Positions 9,739-20,699 of a stretch of 64,000 bases of DNA are shown here, piece after piece. Every line of letters starts with the position of its first letter. The first letter of the stretch is position 1. Location of the stretch: positions 121,098,431-121,162,430 of the forward strand of contig NC_088781.1 in NCBI RefSeq assembly GCF_958450345.1, read 5' to 3'. This DNA is from Calliphora vicina (taxonomy: Eukaryota; Arthropoda; Insecta; Diptera; Calliphoridae). The notes below the pieces were generated by a model. That model worked only from the letters and a program-made list of their open reading frames with translations, searched no databases and was not told where the DNA came from. The position numbers and the translations under genes are program-made.

Positions 9739-10935
9739 ACACTAGTTTACAAATCAAACATTTTTGTTTGCTCATGGAATGAAACTTATATTTTCGAGAA
9801 GAGCTAGGGACGCTAGTTAATTGACCATTTTTTGTTTCCCTTCTATACGTCCAAATTTTGAGATATATGGGTTTTTATTTTTCCCCTGACCTGAGTACTA
9901 CTAATGCATACTGTAGTGTACCGAATTGTGGTAATTAGGTATTCACATCGTTTTTGGGTACATAACACTCTGGCGAAGCTACTAGATACTTTCAGAGTTG
10001 TATTCTTTTGACAAATTCCAAAAAAAATTAACGGGAAAAAAATAAATACTGTTTAAAAGTACATCTTTCCTGTAGATAAACGTTAATAAATCGCTATTAA
10101 ATACAAAACTCTAAAGTAAAAACTATTTTAAAATGTCTTCTGGAAAGTGTAAAATAAACCCAGACCATTTTTGTTTTATTTGCGGAAAAATTATTCAGTC
10201 AAATCAAGGTTTTCCTATAACACAAACACTGCAAAATGCTTATTTACATTAAAAAATTTCGTAAGAGCTTTAGATAAGACAAAACCAGCATTTCAATATT
10301 TATGCAGCGTGTTCCCATGTCTTTCCGAGGCTAAACTAAAAGAAGGCATATTTGTGGGTCGTTAAATAAGAAACATTTTGGTTGATACCAAATTTGAGTG
10401 TCTATTAACCGACGTTGAAAATGCAGCATGGAATTCTTTTAAACTTGTTGTTCAAGAATTTTTGGGGAATAAGAAAAGTCAAAATTACAGAGATATTGTT
10501 GTGAATTTATTACATAATTTTGAATTGATGGGTGCAAATATATCCCTCAAAATTCACTTTTTACATTCTCATGTGGATTTTTTCCCGGAAAACCTCGGAT
10601 ACATGAGTGACGAACATGGAGAGCGTTTCCATCAAGATTTGAAGATTTTCGAGAGGAATTATCAAGGTTTTTGGGATCAGAATATGCTAGGAGACTACTG
10701 TTGGAGTGTCGTGAGGGAGACAAATGAAAATAATTATAAAAATAGAACTAAAACACTTCACTTTTAATTTTTTTGTACTAATTTAATGTAAATTTTTATA
10801 TGTTTCGTTTTTAAGAAATATCTCAAAAGTTTGACGTCCAGGATTTTTTTAAATATTTTTTCTGAAGTTAGAATACCTAATTACACAAATCCCCATATGT
10901 TTCAATTCATGAGCAAAAACCTTGTAAACTAGTGT
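9739..10935 (+). mobile_element. TIR-bounded element carrying an unclassified zinc-finger protein relic
   Basis: The left end reads ACACTAGTTTACAA, a ~10-bp insertion, then TTTGCTCATGGAATGAAAC (9739-9785). The right end (10899-10935), read inward on the minus strand, gives ACACTAGTTTACAA then GCTCATGAATTGAAAC. These are convincing terminal inverted repeats. A second shared block, TAATTAGGTATTC, lies inside both ends (about 9933-9945 and, inverted, about 10871-10883). No clear target-site duplication was found. Inside is the coding relic at 10134-10767. Together these suggest a DNA transposon whose protein is the zinc-finger/'DEHGERFHQD' family. I cannot assign it to a superfamily. Confidence 0.65.
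10134..10767 (+). pseudogene. internally deleted copy of an unclassified arthropod repeat protein
   Basis: It starts MSSGKCKINPDHFCFICGKI at the ATG at 10134: a Cys-rich module with C-x7-C-x2-C spacing. After about 40 residues (stop near 10251) the text jumps to KNFVRALDKTKPAFQYLCSV and on through LSEAKLKEGIFVG, then FKLVVQEFLGNKKSQNYRDI. The C-terminal part reads SLKIHFLHSHVDFFPENLG, SDEHGERFHQDLK and YQGFWDQNMLGDYCW, ending at the stop near 10767. I recall this C-terminal signature in many unnamed predicted arthropod proteins, in which several hundred residues separate the two modules. The middle is therefore deleted here. One stop also splits the C-terminal block near 10365. Function unknown; the flanking TIRs argue for a transposon protein. 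Confidence 0.75.
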
Positions 10936-11224
10936 AATCTGAGTGTATTCTTATGATTTTGAATCGATATCGAATCGTAAACTCTTCTGTCTCTGTAAAA
11001 CAGGATTATGCTTTCAATATGAAACTGAAATTAATAAAATCAACTTAGTATTAGTTTATCATTGTCATAAAACGTTCACTATTGAAAATCAGCAAAATCG
11101 GCTGGGAAGAAAAAAAGTTACGATGTAAAATGTGAGACAAAGTCGTAAAAAATTTGAGGTTTTTAACAAAATGAATTTCAATTTTACATTAAACTATATT
11201 TGTATTCGTCTTACACTATTTTTC

Positions 11225-12140
11225 TCTTAAAAATGACTTAAAAATGCGGAATTTTTTGACCTTTTCCCATCTTCCATGCAACATATGGATTCGGAGCCAA
11301 AAAGAACTGCTCATCTTTTGATGCCAAGAACGTATCAATCCAATATCGGATACTGTGTTGTAAAGCGTGTGAGTTAGCGTTCTGTATCGATCGAAACAAA
11401 TATTATTCGGACGGGGCACAGTCTATACTATAAAGCGGGTGAGGCAAAACCTTCGAAACTCTTCATTCCAAATACTTTTTAACAGGTATTGTAACATGTG
11501 GCCAAGCGTTGTCATGATGCAATACTACGGTTTCATATTCGGCCAATGCTCTCTTCAAACGAATCAGTAGCATTCGGTACAGGTTCCCTGTAATGATCTG
11601 GCCAGATTTCAGCAACTCATAATAGATAGGAACCTTTTCCTCCCACCAAATACAGAGGATTTCCTTACCGTCATGAATATTTGGCTTTGTGGTCGATTCT
11701 GATTGGCCAGGCTTCACATACGATCTCTTAAGCTTCTGGTTATCGTAATGGATCCATTTTTCATCGCAAGTAATAATTCGGTGCAAAAATGATTTTCTTT
11801 TGTAGCGTCGAGCATCATTTCGGGCATGCAAAGTCGTATTTTAAGGTCTCTTTCTCAATTTCCCAGCATTTGGATGAATCCTGCTGCTCATAAACGTTTT
11901 GAAATTGCAGATAGAGTAGCCCCCAATGATTTTGTTGAGTTTTACAACAATCTTCATGAAGTAATGCATACAATTCTTTGTCTTCAAACTTTTTTGGCTG
12001 GCCTGGGCGATCTTTGTCTTCCGTTTCAAAATTAGTACTTCTAAACCGCACAAACAATCTCTCGCACTTTGAAACCGTTGGAACACATTCACCATAAGCT
12101 TCGGTGAGCAATCGGTGTGCTTCAGAGGCACTTTTTTCAA
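11225..12140 (-). pseudogene. mariner transposase relic 2, nearly full length
   Basis: Read from about 12140 down to 11240, the translation covers the N-terminal DNA-binding domain (LTEAYGECVPTVSKCERLFV, then RPGQPKKFEDKELYALLHED). Next come the linker and the catalytic core: SFLHRIITCDEKWIHYDNQK, PNIHDGKEILCIWWEEKVPI and VVLHHDNAWPHV. It finishes near LRIHMLHGRWEKV. The first two catalytic Asp codons (CDEKW, HHDN) survive. The third block reads APSE then a stop, so the DD34D triad is broken. At least two frameshifts are present. The 3' end lies by GACTTAAAAATGCGGAATTT (11234-11253), a terminus shared with the 19.06-kb copy. Confidence 0.9.
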
Positions 12141-12239
12141 ATTAAAGAAACTTATGACCCTTTGTTTTCATAAAATTCGACCTTTTCGATGCAAAAACAA
12201 TCTTTTTTACTTAAATAACTAAGTGAGAATCAAAGCTGT

Positions 12240-12490
12240 AAATGAATCATTCTTTTTTGATTTTAATTCGTTATGAATTAGCTAAATTTTAAATTAATTC
12301 TTTTCACAACAAAAAAGAATTGAATGAAATTTGAAGCAATTCAAACGAATTGGGTAGAAATGAATTTCAATTCATTTCCAATTCTAATGAATTTGTAAAA
12401 AGGAGTTGCAATTCGTTTCCAATTCAAGTGAATCTGTAAAATGAAGTGCAATTCGTTTTCAATTCAAATCAAAAATGACTTGCAATCAAT
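12240..12490. repeat. three-unit ~41-bp tandem repeat rich in AATTC
   Basis: Three successive units begin AATTCATTTCCAATTC, AATTCGTTTCCAATTC and AATTCGTTTTCAATTC at about 12367, 12408 and 12449. Each is followed by a GTAAAA.G.AGT-type tail. Flanking AATTC/GAATT motifs continue to both sides, which could be the subterminal part of a small DNA element. No coding capacity. Confidence 0.6.
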
Positions 12491-12499
12491 CAAATTCAA

Positions 12500-13050
12500 G
12501 AGCAGATCTAGGGGTAATGAAAAATTAAAATTTAAGTTTCTTTTTCCATTTTTTTAGGATTTTCGCCGATAGCTAATAACACTGTACAACACAAAAAATA
12601 ATTACAAGGTCTGACCAATAAAGTTTGATAGAGGAGACAAAAAAAGACACAGATGTTTAAAAGTTTACATCAGAATTTCATTTGAGGGGCCATTTTTGTA
12701 GAATATATTAACCCTCAAAATCCACAAGGCATGGGTCTTTTTTATCCTTCTTTTAAAAAAGAGCAAAAAACACCATTAAAACCGGGATTTAAGGGGTTAA
12801 AATGTTTCGCAAAGATATTGTCCGTGAAATTTTACTATAAGTCCCCGAAAACACCGAAACGGAAAATTAAACCAGAAAAAGTCAGAAATAAGACACAACA
12901 ATAATTTTAAGAATTTTATTTTAAAGTACCCCAAAAATTTAGCATGAAAAAAATATTATTTTACATTCGATAGCAAATTTGGATAGGAAGTATTCATTAA
13001 TTACATTTATTTTAGATCTAGGCAATTCCACTTCATTATCTAACAATGTC
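12500..13050. other. gene-free tract
   Basis: A/T-rich with no exon, transposase remnant or ordered repeat that I can recognise. The text at 12660-12800 resembles degraded repeat DNA but has no second copy I could place in this window. Confidence 0.35.
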
Positions 13051-13054
13051 CAGC

Positions 13055-13487
13055 AATTTCAGCTGTCTGTCTGTTGAAATCAACTTTCCGAAGCCCCTAA
13101 ATAACTTACATATGCGATTCATACATCAATATCTCCGGATTGATCGGTTGCTATTTAAAATCGAAAAAATCGGTCCACAAATGACTGAGATATAAGGAAA
13201 ACAACCAGGACAACCTCGATTTTTGACCTATTTTCTTACCTATATCTGGATTACTAAGTCAATAATATAGATAATATGGATATCTAATGATAGATATTTC
13301 AAAGACCTTTGCAATGACCATAGCAACCAAATTTTTTTAACCAGAATTTTTTTTTCACCAAAAGTTTTTTTTTCGCTAAATTTTAAACAAATTTTTTCCA
13401 AAAAATTAAAAAAACAACTTTGTAAAAAAAAAAAATTTTGTTAACCTAAAAATATTTAAAAATTTATAATTTGGTGAGGGTATATAC
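13055..13487 (+). repeat. dispersed fly repeat, left part (interrupted by an hAT)
   Basis: It matches the uninterrupted copy at 18350-19036: shared GTCTGTTGAAATCAA, AAATCGGTCCACAAATG-like, GACAACCTCGATTTTTGACC and CTAATGATAGATATTTCAAA blocks in the same order. The copy continues after the hAT element, at 14858-14895 (GATTCGGCACAGCC, AATATAGCTCTCTT). The hAT therefore landed inside a pre-existing repeat near its 3' end. Confidence 0.75.
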
Positions 13488-14857
13488 AAGGGTATTCGAA
13501 TTATTCGATTTTTTTCTTGTTCGAATAAAACGAATAATTCGAATAAGAGATTTTAACTTGTTCGAATAATTCGATCACACGTTTAAAATTAATCGAATTA
13601 TTCGAATAATTTAAAATTTTTAAAAAAGTAAAGAATGAAGTTTTGATGTTGGTTTTTTAATATTTTATTGTTAAAGAAAAACAAAAAATAACGTTAAAGT
13701 TAACAATTCAAGTATTGATAATGTTAAAAAACATTCGAAAACAAAGTCCATCATTAAAATTTCAACATAAATATTCTGATCAGATTAACTCCCGAACAAT
13801 CTACAAAACAATTGACTAGCAAACCCTTTAGTTTCCGTTTTGGAGCTATGGTTTAAAATAATTGAGCTAGTTGGACATGATCCTGAATTCAAATACAATA
13901 TAAACGTATAAGAACTTTTTTATGTCGTTCATTAATTTGGGGTTTAAATTGAGTAACTAATTATTTAGTAAATTAATTATTCACTATTTCTAAATTATTT
14001 ATAACAAATTGTATTGTACATCGAGCTCTATCAACGTTGCTGAATCTTTGCTTAATAAAGTGGTCTTGAGGAATTACACAATAAAGGGAATCTGTCAAAA
14101 GTTTTATATTATTGTCAGTGAACATGGCTAATTTGAAGTCAGGCATTTACAAATACGCAAAAAGTTTATTACCATGTTAGACAAAGATGTTCAAAATCAA
14201 GTATATGACGAACTCTTGCAACAAAACGTTAGTTTGTTTATCATTCGATTTATTAAATATTTTGCAACACTTACGTACGCGGTTAATAACATCACTTATA
14301 TACATATATTTTAAGATCATGGCCTTCATCTATTTCAATGTAATCATTATAAATGTCATCCTCAATATCACTTTCGACGACCGTTCCAAAGCACATTCTC
14401 CATTATTAATTGCGATTCTTCTAATATTTCGCCAGCTAAATAACAAATATTTTATTCCGTACCTTTTATTTTCATTGGTTCAAGTCCTAAGTTAAAAATT
14501 TTTAAAGATTTGTTTTTAGAATTGTAACTTCTTGCAGTAATATTTATAGAAGGAGCTATCGGAACATTCATATACAGTGGTTGAAAGTCCCTTTGTCTTT
14601 AGTCATTTGTCGAATATCAGAAACAATACAATTTTTGTGAGTCATTATTACTTATTTAAATTTGAAATTATGAAAAATTTTAAGCAATTTAATAAATTTA
14701 AATAGACATGAACATTTATTCGTTTTATTCGATTATTCTACATAAAATTGTTCGAATTATTCGTTATTCGAAAATGGCCATTTTTAAATTCTTCGAATAA
14801 TTATTCTTAAGAAATTATTCGATTAATCGAACGATCATTAGTCGAATGAATACCCTA
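13488..14857 (-). mobile_element. decayed hAT transposon with 8-bp target duplication
   Basis: The ends AAGGGTATTCGAATTATTCG and (inverted) TAGGGTATTCATTCGAC are flanked by GTATATAC (13480-13487) and ATATATAC (14858-14865), an 8-bp duplication with one mismatch. The subterminal zones are packed with TTCGAATAATTCG motifs. The minus strand carries an eroded protein segment reading ISDVINRVRKCCKIFNKSND (about 14300-14240) followed by KQTNVLLQEF. This resembles the hAT transposase region where a helix precedes the RW-type motif. Further downstream the minus strand gives DHFIKQRFSNVDRARC and INERHKKVLIRLY. Multiple stops make it non-functional. Confidence 0.75.
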
Positions 14858-14899
14858 ATATATACGATTCGGCACAGCCAAATATAGCTCTCTTAAATG

Positions 14900-16050
14900 T
14901 TTATATTAAAAATGTTTAAGATTTTATCAATGACCCATATAGAATTGCATATTCTACCTAAGTTGGACTGTTATACCTCGAAATTCCCAAATCTCATACA
15001 ATAAAAAACAATCTAATGGCTAATCTTTATTGTGAAAATTTTTCTAATCAATGTCACATTGTAAGCAAACCTTTAACCGGATAGGGTGACAGCTTTCAAA
15101 ATTGCATATAATGTCAATGCATGTATATTTGCTTAAAACTTTCCGAGTGACCCTCGAGTATACAAAATTTTTCCATTATTTTCTATTATCTGCATAGGAC
15201 TCAGCAAACCTAAACAACATTGTATTTCAAGCCATATTACAATGGAGTTATGGACCATGTATAACATTTTACATTGTTAAATATTAAAGCTGTTGTTATT
15301 ATTGTTAATATTATGTATTAAATACAAAACTTATCTTTCCAAAACAAAAAGCCAAAAAAAAAAACACAATTTTCTGTTCTGTTTTTCAGTTTTGAGGCCA
15401 TAGCTCATGCATGCAGTTGCAAATGATATCAACCAGGTATATAACACAAAGTTTATGGTCAAAGAGCAACAAACCAAAAGATAAAATAAAACAACTTTTA
15501 ATAAATAAAACAAAATAAATATAAATAAATAAAAATTGATAGACATAAAGGTTTTTTGTTAATAAATACACGATCACATAAACAAGCCTAGTTTTTTTTT
15601 GTATGGCTATTTTTTAAAAATGAGTCACAAAATCACTACAACTTTATATGTATAAAGGACAATATTCTTTTAAATGATTTTAAATCTATATATAAATAAA
15701 CATTTTATTAAACTTGTTTTTTGTTTTGTTTTGGTTTTGCAAGATCATTAAATTATTATTGTTTAACAGTATTAAAAGAAAAACCCTCTATTTAAATTTT
15801 GTTAAGCTTTACTTTGTCTTTATACTGACTGTTTTTTTGATAGGAAAAACAAAAACCCTTTAAGCAACGCACGATTTTCTTAACACAGCTCATTTTTCAG
15901 CAAATTTTTAAACTAAATTTTGTATCTAGTTTAAGTTAAGTTATGGCAAAAGATTCATTATTTTGTTACAAAATTGTATTCAAAAAAAGTGCTTTAGATT
16001 CTCACGCTTATGGTTGGTATTCTGAAATCAAGATTTTTTTCCTAAAGCAG
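14900..16050. other. gene-free AT-rich tract
   Basis: No splice-bounded exon, recognisable protein remnant or tandem array is visible. Poly-A/T and A/T dinucleotide-rich stretches dominate. Short minus-strand frames at 15331-15577 consist of hydrophobic low-complexity text expected from T/A-rich sequence and are not supported as genes. Confidence 0.4.
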
Positions 16051-16054
16051 TGCA

Positions 16055-16662
16055 CAGTGGGGCAGTATTAAAATATTTTCGATTGTTCAATACTGAGACT
16101 TCGGTCGTCTGTTCAGTAAGAGAGCTTCGACCGATCGTTTAAGGCATAAGCTTTTGCCAACTGTTCAATACAGAGACTTCAGTCATCTGTTCAAGACAGA
16201 TACTTCGGCCAACTGTACTATACATAGACTTCAGTCGTATGTTCAATACAGCGGTTTCAACCGACTGTTCAAGACAGAGGCTACGGCCAACTGTTTAATA
16301 CAGAGATTTCGGTCGTCTGTTCAGTACAGAGGCTTCGACCGACTATTCAGGGGCTACGGTCAAATGTTCATTACTTCGGTCGTCTGTTCAGTACAGAGGC
16401 TTCGACTGATTGTTCAATACAGAGACTTCGGCTAACTGTTCTATACAGAGACTTCGGTCATCGGTTTAAGGCAGAGGATTCGGTCAACTGTTCAATACAG
16501 AGGCTTCGGTCAACTGTTCAATATAGTGACTTTGATCGTCTGTTGAGTACCGTTGCTTTGGCCGACTGTTCAAGACAAAGGCTTCGATCAACTAGAAGCT
16601 TAGGCTATCTGTTCCCTAGTTAAGTTCATTTATTTCCCAAATATTTTCAGCCTGCCCCACTG
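16055..16662. repeat. 26-bp minisatellite inside short inverted termini
   Basis: About twenty units of the type CTGTTCAATACAGAGACTTC plus GGTCGT repeat with a 26-bp period between about 16075 and 16610. This GC-richer block stands out from the AT background. It is bounded by CAGTGGGGCAG (16055-16065) and its exact inverse CTGCCCCACTG (16652-16662), each flanked by TGCA. This looks like a small transposon whose interior became a minisatellite. The plus-strand open frame at 16154-16435 is a by-product of the repeat. Confidence 0.8.
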
Positions 16663-16669
16663 TGCATTC

Positions 16670-18345
16670 TATAAAGCTGTAATGATTTCAAGACAGACCT
16701 TTTAAACTTTTTTTTGGTTAAACTCCCTTACATGGAAATTTCGTTTTGCTAAGATTTCATTTTAAAGCTATTGTCTTGTCTCAGTCTTAACCTACCATGT
16801 ATTTGCTTGACCTCTTTTTGCATATGAAAAACTTTAAAAATTTTCTTTTTGTTTTCCATCGTAGCTGTCTTAAAGAAATGTTTGAAATATGCCGGTTGAC
16901 TGCTCGTTTTTTTTTGTTTAGTTTTCTTTCAGAAAATATTGAAACTAAACAATGCTAATAAAGAAGAGGTAACAAAATCACTGAAAAAAAAATAACAAGA
17001 AAAATATTTTCTATGTAAACAACTCCTATTAGTAAACGAGAGACAGACTAACAAGAAGACAAAAACCAATGACATTAAAAGAATAGCAAGATAAAGCAAA
17101 AAAGCTGGAAAAAACTAAAGTTTAGAAAAAATTTCTTGAGAAATGGTTCATTTCCGTGTCTTGTCTAAAAAGCAACAGCAACAACAACGAGGGAACATTA
17201 ATTTTCTTAAGGAAGTTGTAGTTCTTTGAACTAAAATGTGAGTGAATGTTTAGAAAAAAACAAAAGACTTGAGCAACAAGATTTAATTATAAATTTAATA
17301 GAAGAAAACAAAAGAGTTAAGAAACAAGCTTGATTCGAATTTTTGGAATTTCAAAAAAATTTAAATTATTTACTAAAAATTAAAACAAATAGAAACATTT
17401 TCAACCAAAAATTATATCATCCAGTTTTTCCGCCAAAAAAAATTTTCACCTAAATTTATTAAATTTACTCATTTACTCTAAAATGTTTAGTTATTTTGGT
17501 CTCCCTTCTTTTGTTAGCTTTTAAATGGTTAAATGTTTTTAAAAATTTAAATTTATTTTATACCACATTTCATGTGAAATTCTTTTTAGTCTGCCTCTCG
17601 TCAAAATTAAAACACAAAAGCATTAATTTTGTTCAGGAAGTTGCAGTTCTTTGAAATATTGCTGAGAGTGAATATAAATATAAACAAAAGTCTTAAGAAA
17701 TTAACTTAATTCATGCAATATGCAACAAATAATAACATCATTGAAACTGACCACCACACAACACAGACTTAATTTAAACATTCTGTAGAATTTTGATGAA
17801 GAAATAAATTTTAAAAATTCATTCATTTTATGGAAATTAAAATAAATATAAATATAAAATTTCACAGAGAAGGGGAGATTTATAATATATAGTGGGATCG
17901 TAAAAATGGTAACAAACTACCGGTCTAGTTAAACAAATAGTTATATGTATATGAAACAAATTATTTGAAAACTACAGGGAATGGAAATTAATCGTTCAGG
18001 TATATGAACAATTCTATTATGTGGAACGTGACGGTCGTACACATTTAAAGTGAAAAAAGTCAAAATAAATTGGAGTTTTATTTTGAAAAAAGCCTTACTT
18101 TATAGCCCTTAATTAGACCTATAGTTTGTGCTAAGTTTGATTTTCATTTTTGCGAACAATAACACAAATGCCAGTTTCAGCGAAACCCGAGACAGTATTT
18201 CAATATGATTTATGCATTTTTTGCACTGATGTCTCTTTGATTTCACCAAGGAATTAGTTCTACTTTTTTTAAAATTAATTTTAATCAATGTCGCATGGGA
18301 CATGACGAACGGGACATTTTTTTCCATCATGATGTTTATGTAGTT
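16670..18345. other. gene-free tract with one old segmental duplication
   Basis: No gene recognised. Bases about 17190-17290 and 17615-17705 share ordered text (CATTAATTTT, AGGAAGTTG.AGTTCTTTGAA, GAGTGAAT, AAACAAAAG.CTT), so an old duplication about 420 bp apart is likely. CAACAGCAACAACAAC at 17173-17188 is a short triplet run. Confidence 0.4.
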
Positions 18346-18349
18346 TCTT

Positions 18350-19036
18350 TTTTATACCCTTCACCTCCGTGAGAAGCTTATATATAAATTTCACATTCCG
18401 TTTGTAATTTCCACAATATAATTTTCCGATCCTATAAAGTATATATATTCTGGATCCTTATAGATAGCGGAGTCGATTAAGCCATATCCGACTGTCTGTT
18501 GAAATCAATTTTCTGAAGAACCCAGATATCTTCGGTATTCAAATCTTCAATAATTCTGTCAGACATGCTTTCGAGAAGTTTTCTATTTAAAAGCAGCAAA
18601 ATCAGTCCACAAATGGCTGAAATATGAGGAAAAAACCAGGACAACCTCGATTTTTGACCTATATCTGGATTACTAAGACATTAATATAGACAATACGGAT
18701 ATCTAATGATAGATATTTCAAACAACTTTGCAACAACGTATATAAGACCAAAGTAAGTTGGACCTACAATGGGTCAAAATCGGAAAAAATATTTTTTAAC
18801 CCGAATTTTTTTCTTCACCCAAAAAAATGTAAAAAACAAAAAATATTAAAAAACAAATTTTTAATTTTTTAAATTTAAAAAAGAAAACAATTTAAAATAA
18901 CAATTCGAAAATTTTTTTTTCCAAAAAAAGGAAAAAAAAAATTTTTGTTTACCTAAAAATATTTAAAATTTTTATTTTGAAGTATAATTTGGTGAAGGGT
19001 ATATAAGATTCGGCTCGAATATAGCTTTCTTACTTG
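18350..19036 (+). repeat. dispersed fly repeat, intact copy
   Basis: Runs from TTTATACCCTTCACCTCCGT to GGGTATATAAGATTCGGCTC and a TTACTTG terminus. It includes CCTATAAAGTATATATATTC and GATAGCGGAGTCGATTAAG blocks that I recall as very abundant in higher-fly genomes (recollection). No protein is encoded on either strand. A shorter, hAT-interrupted copy lies at 13055-14895. Confidence 0.65.
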
Positions 19037-19054
19037 TTTTTTATAATTTTACAA

Positions 19055-19890
19055 TTGGGTGACTTAAAAATGCGGAATTTTTAGCTTTTATTTTGAAACA
19101 TTTGTTTAATAAAAATTTATTCAAAGTATTGGCCATTCTTGGCTATAACATTTCCCATTTTTCTTGCAACATATTAATTACGAGCCAAAAGAACTGCTCA
19201 TCATTTGAGCCAAGAACGAATCAAGCCAATATCGGATACTCTGGTCCAACGTGAAGCGTATCCCAAAGAGAGCGTTCTGCATCGGTCGAAACAAATAGTC
19301 CGAGGCACAGTCTGGACTATAAAGCTGGTGAAACAAAACTTCCCAACCACTTTATTCTAAATACTTTTTAACAGGTATTGCAACATGTGGCTGATCGTTG
19401 TCATGATGGAATATTACGGTTTCATGTCTGGTTGTTTTTTGGCCAATGCACACTTCAAACGGATCAGTTGCGTTCGGTACATGTTCACGGTGATGGTCTG
19501 GTCAGATTTCAGCAGCTCATAAAAGATAGGACTTTTTTGCTCACACCAAATACAGAGAATTACCTTAGCACAATGGATATTTGGTGTCGATTCGGCTGGC
19601 TGGCCGGGCTTCAAATACGATCTTTTACACTTCGGGTTATTGTAATGAATCAATTTTTCACCGCAAGTAATTAATCATTGCAAGAATGATTTTCTTTTCG
19701 GTCTTGCAAAATCGTCTTTCAAGTTGTCTTGGCGTATGTATGGTACACAATTCCCTAGCTTTTTGATGAATCCTGCTGCTCGCAAACGTTTTGAGATTGC
19801 TACTTCAGTAGCTGTAAGCTCTTGTTGAGTTTTACAACAATCTTCATTCTTGGACTTCAAACTTTTTTTGGCTGGTCTGGGAGATCTTTG
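19055..19890 (-). pseudogene. mariner transposase relic 3
   Basis: On the minus strand, translation recovers DEDCCKTQQELTATEVAISK-like text (near 19860-19790), AAGFIKKLGNCVPYI, then IHYNNPKCKRSYLKPGQPAE (about 19650-19595). YYELLKSDQTITVNMYR-like text and an intact HHDN block (near 19410) follow. The first catalytic Asp is replaced (CGEKL instead of CDEKW), and one codon is lost in the third block (ASDYLF). The N-terminal domain is missing. The 3' end is marked by GTGACTTAAAAATGCGGAAT at 19059-19078. A DUF4817-type relic starts immediately beyond 19890. Confidence 0.88.
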
Positions 19891-19894
19891 TGCT

Positions 19895-20699
19895 AGTTAA
19901 CCCGGTGAGCTTTGCCGTCCAATCGTAGTAAAATGAAATGAAACATAAAGCTGGCTTATTTTTGGCTAACGAGTTTGTAAATAAACAAAATTGCCGAATA
20001 TGGAGTTAGACCAATCCACAATAGACCCTACAGGCTCCATTGCATCCACAAAAATTCATCGTTTGGTGCGTTTTCCAACTGGTGGCATCATCGGCCCTTA
20101 AAATGAAGCCGGAGGTCGCGTTACGGTCAATGGAGATCGTTAGCGTCCATGATCAATGATGTTTTGTTTGAAAATATTGATAGCATTGATCCGGGATTCA
20201 ACCATCGATTCGTGCATCTTATAGACTGACGATTGTGTTCAGCGATAAAGCTAATTTTTGGCTTAAAGGATCTAATTGCCACATATGGAGTGAGATAAAT
20301 CCACGCTGTTTACACGCTGGTGACATCATCGGACCTATTTCTTCAAAAATAAAGGCGAAGCTCACGTTACGTTAATGGAGATCGTCACCGCACCCTGATC
20401 AATTATTTTTTGTTTGAAAATATGTATGACTTTGATTCGGGTTTAGATGAGGTTTCAACAGGACCTCAACCATCGATTTATTGAAATCAAAATTTGATGA
20501 TAACTTAATTTCGAGAAATGGATCTGTCAGATGTTGGCCTCCAAGATCGTGCAATTTGACACCATCTGATTATTTTCTTGGGGCCACGTGAAGTCACTGG
20601 CTTATGCTGATAAACCAGTAACAATTGACGTCTTGGAGGCCAACATTGTTCGTGTTCGTGTGTTAAATTGACAACACTGTATTCTGTGACAGTTGACTT
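19895..20699 (+). pseudogene. DUF4817-type transposase relic, two partial copies in tandem
   Basis: Two successive fragments of the same DDE-type family lie head to tail. The first (19940-20230) encodes the FWL...NKQNC block and text corresponding to GGIIGP (about 20085). The second (20230-20690) restarts with IVFSDKANFWLKGSNCHIW-like text, repeats the same central block, then continues to LISRNGSV and CWPPRSCNLTPSDYFLG (about 20537-20580). It ends with the C-terminal TSWRPTLF-frame remnant. Stops and frameshifts are everywhere. The relic ends exactly where the snap-back element begins. Confidence 0.75.

Noticed and set aside
10378..10767. An intact, translated gene starting at 10378
   Set aside because: The apparent start is TTG, the frame upstream is interrupted by a stop and frame change, and the middle of the protein is absent; it is a relic.
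14187..14495. Plus-strand 102-codon frame inside the hAT element
   Set aside because: The hAT-like protein text is on the opposite strand in the same place; the plus frame is low-complexity I/L/F/N text.
16154..16435. 93-codon plus-strand frame
   Set aside because: It is created by the 26-bp minisatellite, where three units are needed to restore frame; no start context, no domain.
16055..16662. CRISPR-like array
   Set aside because: Units are head-to-tail with no unique spacers and degenerate continuously; this is a minisatellite in a eukaryotic genome.
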